Below, in pieces: positions 35,047-44,765 of a DNA stretch of 64,000 nucleotides; positions within the stretch are counted from its first letter, which is position 1, and the number at the start of each line of letters is the position of its first letter. Source of the stretch: Paenibacillus sp. USDA918EY (GTDB lineage: Bacteria > Bacillota > Bacilli > Paenibacillales > Paenibacillaceae). The notes beneath the pieces are model-generated. The model made no database searches. It saw only the letters and a program-made list of their open reading frames with translations, and was not told where the DNA came from. The position numbers and the translations under genes were made by a program. The DNA is taken from NCBI RefSeq assembly GCF_009870825.1, contig NZ_WTWY01000001.1:744001-808000 (forward strand), in the 5' to 3' direction.

Positions 35047-35134
35047 CGTGCCGACGATATTTAAGCTGCATCGACTTTTTTTCAACCGCCCCCCGCATGG
35101 AGTAAAAACGGCAGTTGATCCGAAAAGATAAAGA

Positions 35135-35163
35135 TTGTCCGTTTCGCTCGCACTGGCTACAAT
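35135..35163 (+). promoter_or_regulatory. Vegetative promoter of the GH88-GH29 unit
   Basis: TTGTCC (35135-35140), a 17-base spacer and TACAAT (35158-35163) make a good sigma-A promoter, with the GH88 ATG about 42 bases downstream of the -10 box. No cre or AraC site could be identified with confidence. Confidence 0.7.
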
Positions 35164-35204
35164 TTGATCCGAACACCAATTGAATTTTCGGGAGGAGTGC
35201 ACGC

Positions 35205-36392
35205 ATGAAGCAAGTCATTGACGAAGGAATTTTGGCCGCCGGCAGGTATGACCATGCGCCCCAGTTGACGAAAGAACGGTGCGAAGAGGCATTGTCTTTT
35301 ATTTTGGATCAAATCGACCGCAATCTTGAAACGTTCATCGACACCTTTCCGTCCGAAGCCAGTTCCGGCAACGTGTATCGGCAGGTCGGCAATACCGAAT
35401 GGACCCCGGCCTTTTGGACGGGAATGCTGTGGCTTGCCTACGAGACCACCGGAAACGAAAAATACCGGCAAGCGGCGGAAAAGCAGCTCCCCAGCTACAA
35501 GCAGCGGATCGAAGAACGGCGTTATACGAATACGCATGACCTCGGTTTTCTGTATACGCTTTCCTGCGTATCGGCTTATAAGCTGACCGGCAATGAGGAT
35601 GCGAAACAAATTGCGCTGGACGCCGCCGAGCTTCTGTACATCCGTTATCTGGACAAAGCGGGCATCATCCAGGCCTGGGGCAATTTGGACGATCCGAGGC
35701 AGCGCGGCCGGATGATCATCGACTGCTTGATGAATTTGCCGCTGCTTTATTGGGCGAGCGAAGTATCCGGCGACCGGAAATTTTACGATGCCGCCCATTC
35801 CCATGTCCATATGTCGGCGAAATATCTCATCCGGGAAGATGCTTCCAGCTATCACACGTATTATATGGACGCCGAAACGGGGGCTCCGAAATACGGCAAG
35901 ACGGCCCAAGGTTACTCCGACGATTCGTGCTGGTCGCGTGGGCAAGCCTGGGGGATCTACGGTTTCCCGCTGTCTTACCGTTACACGGGGGAAACGGAAC
36001 TGCTCGAATTGACGACGAAAATCGCAAATTATTTCCTGAACCGGCTGCCGGAGGATTTTGTCTGCTATTGGGATTTGATCTTCACCGAAGGGACGGAAGA
36101 AAGAGACAGCTCCGCCGCGTCCATTGCCGTCTGCGGATTGCTGGAAGCCGCGGCGCATTTTCCGTTGACCGAACCGTTGAAGCGGAAATATGAAAATGCG
36201 GCGTTATCGATTCTCGAATCCTTGATCGAAAACTACATGACGAAGGACGTGCCGGAATCGAACGGGATTTTGCTGCATGCGGTATACAGCAAGCCGGGGA
36301 ACAACGGCGTCGACGAATGCTGCATCTGGGGCGACTATTACATGCATGAAGCACTTGTCCGCGTGACGAAAGATTGGAAACCTTATTGGTAA
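35205..36392 (+). CDS. Glycoside hydrolase family 88 unsaturated glucuronyl hydrolase
   Basis: A 395-residue cytoplasmic enzyme without signal peptide. It hydrates the unsaturated uronic acid left at the non-reducing end by polysaccharide lyases, which then releases the rest of the oligosaccharide. The two Asp of the family are visible as HDLGFLY (Asp112) and MIIDCLMNLPLLYW (Asp173), 61 residues apart as in the characterised Bacillus enzyme. GGGAGGAG precedes the ATG. The fucosidase gene starts 16 bases after its stop, and a sugar importer follows, which indicates use of an acidic, fucose-containing glycan. Confidence 0.93.
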   Translation: MKQVIDEGILAAGRYDHAPQLTKERCEEALSFILDQIDRNLETFIDTFPSEASSGNVYRQVGNTEWTPAFWTGMLWLAYETTGNEKYRQAAEKQLPSYKQRIEERRYTNTHDLGFLYTLSCVSAYKLTGNEDAKQIALDAAELLYIRYLDKAGIIQAWGNLDDPRQRGRMIIDCLMNLPLLYWASEVSGDRKFYDAAHSHVHMSAKYLIREDASSYHTYYMDAETGAPKYGKTAQGYSDDSCWSRGQAWGIYGFPLSYRYTGETELLELTTKIANYFLNRLPEDFVCYWDLIFTEGTEERDSSAASIAVCGLLEAAAHFPLTEPLKRKYENAALSILESLIENYMTKDVPESNGILLHAVYSKPGNNGVDECCIWGDYYMHEALVRVTKDWKPYW

Positions 36393-36408
36393 AAGGAGCG
36401 TGAAAACC

Positions 36409-38166
36409 ATGGGCAAAGCAGGCAGCACCGGACATGATGTCCACGCCGGAACGGCGCGGCGCGATCCGCGGACGGCATGGTGGACGGCGGCCCGATTCGG
36501 AATGTTCATCCACTGGGGGCTGTACGCGCTTCCCGCGCAGGGCGAGTGGATCATGTACGCGCAGAAAACGCCTGTCCGCGAATACGAAAAGCTGGCGCAG
36601 CGGTTCAATCCGACCGAATTTGACGCGAAAGCGTGGGTAACGCTGGCGAAGGAGGCCGGCATGCGCTACATCGTGATCACCGCCAAACATCATGACGGCT
36701 TTGCGATGTACTATTCGAAGGCCGATCCTTTTAATATCATCGACGCCACGCCGTTCGGCCGCGACCCATTGAAGGAATTGGCCGAAGCCTGCGAAGAAGC
36801 GGGAATCGTCTTATGTTTTTATTATTCGCATGTCATCGACTGGCATCACCCGCATGCGCTGCATAAAGAGCATAACAATACTTGGGATTACAAGCTGGAG
36901 GAGAAACGTTTTCCGGAATATTTCGAAGGCAAAGCGAAACCCCAGCTGAAGGAGCTGCTGACGGAATACGGCAAGGTGGGGCTGCTTTGGTTCGACACCG
37001 CCGGAGGGTTGTCCGAAGAAGACAGCAAGGACATCGTCCGCCACGTGCAAAGCCTTCAGCCCGACTGTCTTATCAATTCCAGGGTGTCCCATTTTATGGG
37101 GATGGGCGACTTCGTTTCCAAGGGCGACAATGAAATCGGCATGAGCGGGGAAGACGCCAGGCCTTGGGAGACGCCGATGACGCTGAACCAGTCCTGGGGG
37201 TATACCACCAAAGATCAGGTGTGGAAAACGGCGGATTCATTGATCAAAAAGCTTGTGAACGTGATCGGAAAAGGCGGAAACCTGCTGCTGAACGTCGGCC
37301 CGACGCCGCAAGGAACCATACCGGAGCTTTCGGCGGAAAGGTTGCTTGAGGTTGGGGAGTGGACCCGCCGGAATGCGGAGGCCATCTATGGAACGGATGG
37401 AAGCCCATTTCCCGTGGAGCTCGAATGGGGGGCGCTGACCACCCGGCCGGGAAGGGTTTATCTTCACATCCACAACGACAAATGGCCGGCAAACGGACTG
37501 CGGTTAAACGGGATCCGGAATAAGGTGCTGCGTGCTTACTGTCTGGCGGACCAGCGTCAAACCGGGCTTGAATTCGAGCAGGCTTACGATGAACAATTGG
37601 AACTTCATACGCTCGGGATCCGTTTGCCAAGCCAGCCTGCGGATCAATATGTATCGGTTGTCGCTCTGGAACTTGAAGGAGAAAACGACTTCGATCGCAC
37701 GCTTACGCAGATGCCGGACGGCGTTTTCCAACTGGAGGTGCCTCATGCCAAGGTCAGCCTGGTCCGGAAAGCGGACAAGGAAGCCGGCATTCCCGACATC
37801 CGGGGCGCGGAATGGACGTTCAAGCTGGTGACACCGGGAACCTACGAGCTGCTGCTGGTCAGCTTCAAACGCCACGATCAGGAGTGGGACGGACTGTATC
37901 CGGAACCGATTCTGCTGGAATCGGCAGGTCAAGTGATCGCCGTGGATCCTCGGGAAGATCTGGCCGATTCCGATTCGCCTTCCTGCCAGCATCCGTATAC
38001 GGCCGTGCTGTCGCGAATGGGGCAATTTACTTGGGATCAGGCGGGTGTCCATACATTAACTTTACTCTCTTCCAAGCTGAAGGACCCGGCGCCGAGATTC
38101 ACGGAAATTTGGCATGCCGATGCGGTCAAGCTGCGGGCGTTGAGGTTGGTTCGAGTGAGTGGCTGA
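36409..38166 (+). CDS. Glycoside hydrolase family 29 alpha-L-fucosidase
   Basis: A 585-residue enzyme with no signal peptide. The ATG at 36409 is ten bases from AAGGAG; the GTG at 36400 is too close to it. Family features: FGMFIHWGLYALP (about 30-42), TAKHHDGFAMY (about 91-101), the nucleophile Asp196 in LLWFDTAGG, and NLLLNVGPTPQG. The C-terminal 220 residues form a beta-rich domain. The acid/base residue is not conserved across this family and is not assigned. It probably acts on imported oligosaccharides together with the GH88 enzyme. Confidence 0.93.
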   Translation: MGKAGSTGHDVHAGTARRDPRTAWWTAARFGMFIHWGLYALPAQGEWIMYAQKTPVREYEKLAQRFNPTEFDAKAWVTLAKEAGMRYIVITAKHHDGFAMYYSKADPFNIIDATPFGRDPLKELAEACEEAGIVLCFYYSHVIDWHHPHALHKEHNNTWDYKLEEKRFPEYFEGKAKPQLKELLTEYGKVGLLWFDTAGGLSEEDSKDIVRHVQSLQPDCLINSRVSHFMGMGDFVSKGDNEIGMSGEDARPWETPMTLNQSWGYTTKDQVWKTADSLIKKLVNVIGKGGNLLLNVGPTPQGTIPELSAERLLEVGEWTRRNAEAIYGTDGSPFPVELEWGALTTRPGRVYLHIHNDKWPANGLRLNGIRNKVLRAYCLADQRQTGLEFEQAYDEQLELHTLGIRLPSQPADQYVSVVALELEGENDFDRTLTQMPDGVFQLEVPHAKVSLVRKADKEAGIPDIRGAEWTFKLVTPGTYELLLVSFKRHDQEWDGLYPEPILLESAGQVIAVDPREDLADSDSPSCQHPYTAVLSRMGQFTWDQAGVHTLTLLSSKLKDPAPRFTEIWHADAVKLRALRLVRVSG

Positions 38167-38409
38167 CGTTTTTCATCATGCCGGAAAAGGCCGTCACGAC
38201 AAGGGTTTTCGCGTTTTTGTACAATTTTAACATTAAAAAAAGGCTGGAAAAAATAAGAATCGTCAGTCATCAATCTTACGAAAATATAAGCTTTATGAAA
38301 AAGTTCCAGTATCTTGCTGGCGGGGGCGTTCCCTATACTTTGGGTACCGGCTGGGCGAAATGAACCAAGCTCCGGATAGTTTAGAAACGATCAAAAGGGA
38401 GGCGCTTAC

Positions 38410-40032
38410 ATGGTAAAAAGAAGCAAAAAAATCGGAACCGCGCTTTTGGCGACGACATTGGCTTTATCGCTTGCGGCATGCGGAAGCAGTTCCGGAGGGG
38501 ATCAAGCGAAAGGGGGAACTTCCGCGGATGGAAAATCGGGCGAACCGGCAAAGCTTACGCATCTGACGTATTGGGTAAGCATGCACTCTGCAGCTGCGGC
38601 CCAAATGAAAACGTACGCCGAGATGGGCATGTACAAAGAGCTTGAAAACATTACCGGCGTCAAAGTCGATTTCCAGCATCCGCCGACGGACGCAGCGCAG
38701 GCAGCGGAGCAGTTCAACCTGATGATGGTATCCGACAAGCTGCCGGACGTCATCGAGACGTCGTGGATCGGTTATCCGGGCGGGCCGGAAAAAGCGATCC
38801 AGGACAACAAAATCATCAAATTAAACGATTTGATCGATCAATATGCGCCGAATTTGAAGAAATTGCTGGAAGAGCATCCGGATTGGAAAAAGCAGGTGAC
38901 GACCGATGACGGAAGCTTATATATGTTCCCGTTTTTCCGCGGCGGCGAAAAGGTCCGGGTATTCTACGGGCCGGCCATCCGGCAGGACTGGCTGGATAAG
39001 CTCGGGCTGCAAAAGCCGACGACGATCGACGAATGGTACACGGTGCTGAAGGCATTCAAAGAAAAAGACCCGAACGGCAACGGCAAAGCGGACGAAATCC
39101 CGCTGTATTTCACCAAAGACGATGTCGGCATCGACGCGCCTTTCCTGGGCGCCTGGGGGATCAACTACGGATTCTATCAAGTCGACAACCAGGTAAAATA
39201 CGGCCCGATTCAGCCGGAATACAAAGAATTTTTGACGACGATGAACAAATGGTACAAGGAAGGTTTGCTCGACAAAGACTTCGCGGCGCCGAACGACAAG
39301 CTGTTCGATGCCAAAATGACGGGCAACCAGCTTGGCGCGGCGCCGACCTACAACGGAGGCGGCATCGGCAAATACGCCAACCTGATGAAGGATAAAGACC
39401 CGACGTTCAATTTGGTGGCCGCTCCTTATCCGGTGCTGAACAAAGGCGACAAAGCGATTTGGGGCCAAAAGGACTTTGCGACGAACGGCATCGGGGCGGC
39501 GATTTCGACCAGCAATCCGAACCCGATCGAAACCGTCAAGTGGCTTGACTACGCGTACGGCGAAAAAGGAAGCCTGCTGTTTAACTACGGCAAGGAAGGC
39601 GAAGCTTACAAAATGGAAAACGGCAAGCCGGTCTTTTTGCCGGAAGTGCTTAACCCGCCAAGCGGCGTAAGCTTGCAGCAATCGTTCGCGAAGCATAACC
39701 GCTCGACATGGAGCGCGCCGTTCGTGCTTAGCGACGACTTCCAGATGCAGTACCTGGCGCTGCCGAACCAGCGCGAAGCGCTTGAAATTTGGTCCCAGCC
39801 TACCGGCGAACGCAAAATGCCGCTCGTGACGCCGACGAAAGACGAAAGCTCGCAGTACGCTTCGATCATGACGGACATCAACACGTACCGGGACGAAATG
39901 TTCCTGAAATTTATCATGGGCGCCGAACCGCTCGACAATTTCGATAAATACGTGAAGAAAATCGAAGCTATGGGCATTGAAGACGCGATCAAAATCCAAC
40001 AGGCAGCCCTTGACCGGTTCAACAAACGTTAA
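38410..40032 (+). CDS. LplA-like extracellular sugar-binding lipoprotein
   Basis: A 540-residue binding protein with lipobox SLAAC (Cys24) and a Gly/Ser/Lys linker. Length over 500 residues and the calcium-loop-like DPNGNGKADEIPLYF segment near 215-230 are typical of the LplA/YtcQ-type proteins that serve large oligosaccharides. AAAAGGGAGG precedes the ATG. It heads a three-gene transporter unit 243 bases after the fucosidase gene; no terminator was seen between, so read-through is possible. Confidence 0.93.
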   Translation: MVKRSKKIGTALLATTLALSLAACGSSSGGDQAKGGTSADGKSGEPAKLTHLTYWVSMHSAAAAQMKTYAEMGMYKELENITGVKVDFQHPPTDAAQAAEQFNLMMVSDKLPDVIETSWIGYPGGPEKAIQDNKIIKLNDLIDQYAPNLKKLLEEHPDWKKQVTTDDGSLYMFPFFRGGEKVRVFYGPAIRQDWLDKLGLQKPTTIDEWYTVLKAFKEKDPNGNGKADEIPLYFTKDDVGIDAPFLGAWGINYGFYQVDNQVKYGPIQPEYKEFLTTMNKWYKEGLLDKDFAAPNDKLFDAKMTGNQLGAAPTYNGGGIGKYANLMKDKDPTFNLVAAPYPVLNKGDKAIWGQKDFATNGIGAAISTSNPNPIETVKWLDYAYGEKGSLLFNYGKEGEAYKMENGKPVFLPEVLNPPSGVSLQQSFAKHNRSTWSAPFVLSDDFQMQYLALPNQREALEIWSQPTGERKMPLVTPTKDESSQYASIMTDINTYRDEMFLKFIMGAEPLDNFDKYVKKIEAMGIEDAIKIQQAALDRFNKR

Positions 40033-40169
40033 TGGCATGAACGCCGATTCAGGGTCGGGGGATGAACGTTCATCTCCCGGCTTTTCTAGAAATATGGGGA
40101 GGTATAAGTTTCACACGTATCATCAGGCTCCTATTTCATCCGGAATCCTACAGAAAGGCAGGGATAAGC

Positions 40170-41141
40170 ATGTGGCAGATAAGCAAAAACAAGCCGATGA
40201 ACAAGCGTTCCGCCAAGCTTAAACACGATCTCTCCACCGGTCAAACGATCCGAAAGGATCTGCGACGGAACTGGGTCATTTATTTGATGGCGCTGCCGGT
40301 CATCGCATATTACGTCATTTTTCACTACGGTCCGATGTACGGCCTGCAAATCGCATTTAAGGATTATACGCCGGCCGGCGGCATTTGGGGCAGTCCTTGG
40401 GTCGGTTTTAAACATTTCGACAGCTTTTTTAACGGCGTGTATTTCTGGAGACTGATTCGGAATACGCTGCTCCTGAACGTCTACGACCTGATTTTCGGCT
40501 TTCCGGCCGGCATCATTTTGGCGTTGTTATTAAACGAAATCCGCAAAATGATGTTCAAGCGCTTCGTGCAGACCATTTCCTACCTGCCGCATTTCATTTC
40601 GATCGTCGTGGTGGCGGGGATGATGTTCGACTTTTTGAGCCGCGACGGGCTCATCAATCAGCTTCTCGGTTTTATCGGCGTCGAGCCGATCGATTTCCTG
40701 AAAGAAGCGGGCTGGTTCCGGTTTATTTTCGTATCCTCGGGCATTTGGCAGGGCGTGGGCTGGGGTTCGATCATTTATTTGGCGGCGATCGCCAACATCG
40801 ACCCGACGCTGTACGAAGCGGCCAAAATCGACGGCGCGAGCCGGTGGAAGCAGATTTTCCATATTACGATCCCGGGCATCATGCCGACGATCGTCATCAT
40901 GCTGATTTTGAACATGGGCCATCTGCTTTCGGTCGGCAGCGAAAAGGTGCTGCTTCTCTACAATCCGCTCACCTATGAAACCGCCGACGTCATTTCCACT
41001 TACGTGTACCGCAAAGGGGTGCTGGAGGCGAGCTACAGCTTCACGACGGCCGTCGGCTTGTTCAACTCGGTCATCAGTTTGATTCTGATCGTTTCGGCGA
41101 ACGCCATCAGCAAGCGCGTATCCGAAAATAAATTGTGGTAA
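40170..41141 (+). CDS. LplB-like sugar ABC transporter permease
   Basis: A 323-residue permease. The ATG at 40170 follows AAAGGCAGGG and fits the usual length for this group; the frame is open further up but unsupported. Six membrane helices and the EAA loop near 213 (YEAAKIDGASRWKQIFHITIPG) are visible. The segment GPMYGLQIAFKDY after the first helix is characteristic of LplB/YteP-type permeases. It works with the LplC-like gene 12 bases downstream and an ATPase encoded elsewhere. Confidence 0.93.
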   Translation: MWQISKNKPMNKRSAKLKHDLSTGQTIRKDLRRNWVIYLMALPVIAYYVIFHYGPMYGLQIAFKDYTPAGGIWGSPWVGFKHFDSFFNGVYFWRLIRNTLLLNVYDLIFGFPAGIILALLLNEIRKMMFKRFVQTISYLPHFISIVVVAGMMFDFLSRDGLINQLLGFIGVEPIDFLKEAGWFRFIFVSSGIWQGVGWGSIIYLAAIANIDPTLYEAAKIDGASRWKQIFHITIPGIMPTIVIMLILNMGHLLSVGSEKVLLLYNPLTYETADVISTYVYRKGVLEASYSFTTAVGLFNSVISLILIVSANAISKRVSENKLW

Positions 41142-41153
41142 GGAGGCCAAACG

Positions 41154-42032
41154 ATGGGCGCACAAACAACCGGTGAAAAAATATTCGGCGTCGTCAATAC
41201 GATTCTGATGCTGCTGCTTTGCTTCGTCACGTTGTACCCGTTTTTGTATGTTCTGTTTGCCTCTCTCAGCGAGGCGTCCACCTTTATTCAACACCGGGGC
41301 ATGCTGCTGAAGCCGCTTGGGTTCAATCTGGATGCATACAAAGCTGTATTTGATAACCCGATGATCACGAGCGGCTACAGGAACACGCTATTTTACGTCG
41401 CGGCGGGAACGGCGATCAATTTGTTCATGACGGCGCTCGGAGCGTACGTCCTTTCCCGGCGCAACCTGTATTTCAAAAATATCCTGATGTTCGGCATCGT
41501 CATCACGATGGTATTCAGCGGCGGTTTGATTCCGAACTATATTTTGGTCAATAAGCTGGGGATGATGAACACGCCGTGGGCTCTTTTGATTCCCGGAGCG
41601 ATCTCCACGTTTAACCTGATCATTATGAGAACCGCGTTCCAAGGCGTGCCCGTCTCCCTGGAGGAATCCGCCAAAATCGACGGGGCGGGGGAAATGACCA
41701 TCCTGTTCCGCATCGTCATTCCGTTGTCCATGCCGGTGATTGCGGTCATGATTTTATGGTATGCGGTAGGGCATTGGAATTCGTATTTTTCGGCGCTGGT
41801 TTATTTGCGCGACCGCACCATGTATCCGCTGCAGCTGGTCCTGCGGGAAATTTTGATTGCCAACTCGACGGATTCGATGTCGACCGGGGTGGCTGCAGAC
41901 GATAAGTACGCCATCGGCGAAACGATCAAATACGCGACGATCATCGTATCGACGCTGCCGATCATTTGCCTGTATCCGTTTCTGCAGAAGTATTTCGTCA
42001 AAGGAGTTTTGATTGGTGCCATCAAAGAATAA
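41154..42032 (+). CDS. LplC-like sugar ABC transporter permease
   Basis: A 292-residue permease with AAGGAGG eight bases before the ATG. The first helix with LLLCFVTLYPFLYVLFASLSE, the GLIPNYILV segment and the EAA loop (LEESAKIDGAGEMTILFRIVIPL, about 172-195) match LplC/YtcP-type proteins. It ends the transporter unit, 94 bases before the AraC regulator gene. No ATPase gene is present in the cluster. Confidence 0.93.
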   Translation: MGAQTTGEKIFGVVNTILMLLLCFVTLYPFLYVLFASLSEASTFIQHRGMLLKPLGFNLDAYKAVFDNPMITSGYRNTLFYVAAGTAINLFMTALGAYVLSRRNLYFKNILMFGIVITMVFSGGLIPNYILVNKLGMMNTPWALLIPGAISTFNLIIMRTAFQGVPVSLEESAKIDGAGEMTILFRIVIPLSMPVIAVMILWYAVGHWNSYFSALVYLRDRTMYPLQLVLREILIANSTDSMSTGVAADDKYAIGETIKYATIIVSTLPIICLYPFLQKYFVKGVLIGAIKE

Positions 42033-42126
42033 AACGGGTGACCGGCCCTGCCTGCTTGCATTATAATGTACGTAATCGTTCATTTTTGCGTAAGCAGCAT
42101 AATGCAAATTAAGGTAGGGGTGATGC

Positions 42127-44520
42127 TTGTTGAAATGGCTGCTTCGTCCGCTAGGGATATCCAATCTGAGAAGCGTATGGATGACGATGTTGATCTCGAA
42201 TCTCGTTCTTTTGCTTATACCCGTTTCAATGGGCGCCTTTCTGTACACCAAGGTGGAAGCCAGCCTCGAAAACGGGGCCAACCGGTCCAATAAGGCGATG
42301 CTGGAGCAGTTGAAACTGTCCCTTGACGGTAAGTTGAACGAAGTGGAAAAATTGGCGCAGCAAATCATTTTTGATCCGAAGCTTGAATATCTGCTCAAGC
42401 TCAGCGGGGATCCGGACAGTCCGGACCGCTACAAGTTTATCGAATTCATGCAAAATACGATGTCCCGGCCCGGGAACATCACGAATTTCATTTTGGATTA
42501 TTACGTCTATTTCGATAAAAGCGACCTCATTCTAAAGTCCGGCCTTATGACGGATTCGCGAAAATTTTACGACATGTATTACAGCTATCAGGGCATGTCC
42601 TATGAGCAGTGGCGGGAAGAGATGCTGGGAAGTTTCCATACGATGGCATATCTTCCTACCGCGACGCTGCTCCGCCGGGCGGAATACGATCCGATGGAAA
42701 GTCTGGACAAAAATCCGCTGAACGTCGTGACGTTTACCCAATCCCTTCCCGGACGCGACCGGAAAGACATTAAGGGAAGTTTTGTCGTCTTGATCAACGA
42801 AAGCCAGATCAAAGAAATGTTCGCGCAGATCGAATCGGCGAACGACAGCTCGATCTATGTCGTGGACGGCGACGGCAGAACGATCATGGCGACGGACCGG
42901 GAGCCGCTCCCTTCAGAGCTTTTGTCACGGATCAAAGGCAGCGGGGGGTTGTTCAATCAGTCCTTGAACGGCGACGAAAAAATGGTGTCGTATACCGCCT
43001 CCAAAAAAGAAGGATGGAAATACGTCCTGGTCACGCCGCGAAGCGTGTTCATGCAGCAGGTCATTCGGATCAAACAATGGGCCGTCATCCTGTTCGCCTT
43101 GTGCCTGGCTGTCGGCATGTCCGCCGCTTTCATGATTACATACCGCAACTACAGTCCGCTCCGGAGAGCGGTCAATGCGATCCTTCGCGGCAAAAACTGG
43201 AGCGGAAAACCGTCCGTCAACGAATACGAGTTCATTATGCAGACCATCGAAGGTTCCCTGCATGAAGAGAAAAATTTGCGGAGCCTCCTGGCCCAACAGA
43301 CGCCCGTGATCAGGTCCAACTATTTATCGCGGCTCATTCGCGGACAGATGGACGTGGATGCATCGGAGCGGGGCGGTCAGTCGTTGCGGTTTATGGACAT
43401 TGAATTTGTAAGCGATTACTTTTCGGTCATCGTCGTCCATATTGACGGCATTGCGAGGTTTAACGAGGAACAAAGCGAGGAACAATGGGCCTTGGCCAGA
43501 TTTATCATTTCGAATATCGGAATGGATATGATCGAAATCCCCCATAAGTCCTTCGCCGTGGAACTCGACCGCGACCGGGTGGTTTTTTTGAACAATTTTG
43601 ATCCGCAGCTGTTCGGGGACGCAGACCGGGTCATCAGGGAAATGTGCGTGTCCCTCAAAACGATTATCGAGCAGCGCTTTAAGATGGATATTACGGTGGC
43701 CGCAGGCCTTCCCCATTCCGGGGCAAAAAGCATCGGCGAAAGCTATGCGGAGGCGGTGGCCGCGTTCGAATACCGCATCATTCGCGGGGGCGGCACGATC
43801 ATCCATTTCCAGGACATCCAAAAAGTGCACGCCCATTATTATTATCCGATCGATATCGAGGTTCAGCTCATCAATTTCGTCCGGAGCGGAGATACGGAAA
43901 ACGTCCTTAAGCTGCTGGACACGATTTATATGATGAATTTCGAGTCGGGCAGCATTACGCCGGAAATCGGACGCTGCTTGTTTTTTAACATTACGAGCAC
44001 GTTCCTGAAGATCATCAACGCGACGGGAACGGATCAGCATGACATTTTGGGGCCGGATATCGATCTGGTGAAGGACATTTTCTCGTACGAAACGGCGGAA
44101 GGAATGCACAAGCGGACGAAAAAGCTTTACGAACTGCTGACCGAATCCCTCGTTACGGAGCGGACCGACCATAGTTCGCAGCTGCTGCAGGAGATGGAGC
44201 GGTTCGTCGATGAGCATTTCACGGACCCCAACATGGGGCTTGGCATGGTTGCGGACCGTTTTGGCATGACGCCTCAATACGTCTCGACCTTCTATAAAAA
44301 ACAAAGCGGGAAAAACCTCAGCGACGCCATCGTCAGAAAAAGGATCGAGCTCGCCAAGCAGCATATGTGCGACAAGGACCTCACGAACGCCCAAATCGCG
44401 CAAATGGTCGGATATACGAGCGACGTCGTTTTCATCAGGGCCTTTAAGAAGCTTGAGGGCGTCACGCCCGGCAAATACCGGGAAAACATGCTTCCGTCGT
44501 ATGCCGATGATGCGGGGTGA
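42127..44520 (+). CDS. Membrane-anchored AraC-family regulator with extracytoplasmic sensor
   Basis: A 797-residue regulator, translated from TTG at 42127 (a second TTG follows at 42130) behind GTAGGGGTG. Membrane helix about 17-39, an extracytoplasmic Cache-like sensor about 40-305, second helix about 312-333, a cytoplasmic linker region, then a C-terminal AraC DNA-binding domain (LGMVADRFGMTPQYVSTFYKKQSG and IAQMVGYTSDVVFIRAFKKLEGVTPGKYR, about 697-790). This YtdP/YesS-like layout is common next to LplABC transporters and should sense the substrate or its binding protein and activate the cluster. Confidence 0.92.
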   Translation: MLKWLLRPLGISNLRSVWMTMLISNLVLLLIPVSMGAFLYTKVEASLENGANRSNKAMLEQLKLSLDGKLNEVEKLAQQIIFDPKLEYLLKLSGDPDSPDRYKFIEFMQNTMSRPGNITNFILDYYVYFDKSDLILKSGLMTDSRKFYDMYYSYQGMSYEQWREEMLGSFHTMAYLPTATLLRRAEYDPMESLDKNPLNVVTFTQSLPGRDRKDIKGSFVVLINESQIKEMFAQIESANDSSIYVVDGDGRTIMATDREPLPSELLSRIKGSGGLFNQSLNGDEKMVSYTASKKEGWKYVLVTPRSVFMQQVIRIKQWAVILFALCLAVGMSAAFMITYRNYSPLRRAVNAILRGKNWSGKPSVNEYEFIMQTIEGSLHEEKNLRSLLAQQTPVIRSNYLSRLIRGQMDVDASERGGQSLRFMDIEFVSDYFSVIVVHIDGIARFNEEQSEEQWALARFIISNIGMDMIEIPHKSFAVELDRDRVVFLNNFDPQLFGDADRVIREMCVSLKTIIEQRFKMDITVAAGLPHSGAKSIGESYAEAVAAFEYRIIRGGGTIIHFQDIQKVHAHYYYPIDIEVQLINFVRSGDTENVLKLLDTIYMMNFESGSITPEIGRCLFFNITSTFLKIINATGTDQHDILGPDIDLVKDIFSYETAEGMHKRTKKLYELLTESLVTERTDHSSQLLQEMERFVDEHFTDPNMGLGMVADRFGMTPQYVSTFYKKQSGKNLSDAIVRKRIELAKQHMCDKDLTNAQIAQMVGYTSDVVFIRAFKKLEGVTPGKYRENMLPSYADDAG

Positions 44521-44555
44521 AGGTGAACCGCGCAGGCTATTGCCGCTTTTTCTAT

Positions 44556-44583
44556 ACCCGCGCCATGCGCGGGTTCTTTTTTT
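44556..44583 (+). terminator. Terminator after the AraC regulator
   Basis: ACCCGCGC (44556-44563) and GCGCGGGT (44567-44574) form a perfect eight-pair stem with a CAT loop, followed by TC and eight T residues. It separates the glycan cluster from the sulfur operon. Confidence 0.95.
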
Positions 44584-44644
44584 TGCAATTGAGAATAACT
44601 CGACCGGTTGCAGCCGTTAGCGGAATTTGGAAAATCGTATCGGC

Positions 44645-44673
44645 TTGACATCAAGGTGGCAACTCGGTAAAAT
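44645..44673 (+). promoter_or_regulatory. Strong promoter of the persulfide-detoxification operon
   Basis: TTGACA (44645-44650), 17 bases, TAAAAT (44668-44673): close to the sigma-A ideal. The first CstR/CsoR-type operator begins two bases after the -10 box and so covers the transcription start. Confidence 0.88.
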
Positions 44674-44675
44674 TT

Positions 44676-44691
44676 ATACCCGCTGGGGTAT
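44676..44691. promoter_or_regulatory. CstR/CsoR-type operator 1
   Basis: ATACCCGCTGGGGTAT, an ATACCC-N4-GGGTAT palindrome. Operators of the CstR persulfide sensor and of CsoR-family repressors have this G/C-tract-flanked-by-TAT form. It lies across the expected start of transcription. Confidence 0.8.
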
Positions 44692-44734
44692 CTTTTGCGA
44701 GGATTGGTTCCTGCGTTTTTTTATAGCTTATCAA

Positions 44735-44750
44735 ATACCCCATGGGGTAT
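44735..44750. promoter_or_regulatory. CstR/CsoR-type operator 2
   Basis: ATACCCCATGGGGTAT, a perfect 16-base palindrome with the same ATACCC-N4-GGGTAT layout, 59 bases (centre to centre) after operator 1 and directly before the ribosome binding site of the first gene. Paired operators of this type are known in the staphylococcal cst system. Confidence 0.85.
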
Positions 44751-44765
44751 TAAGGAGGAGGCGAC

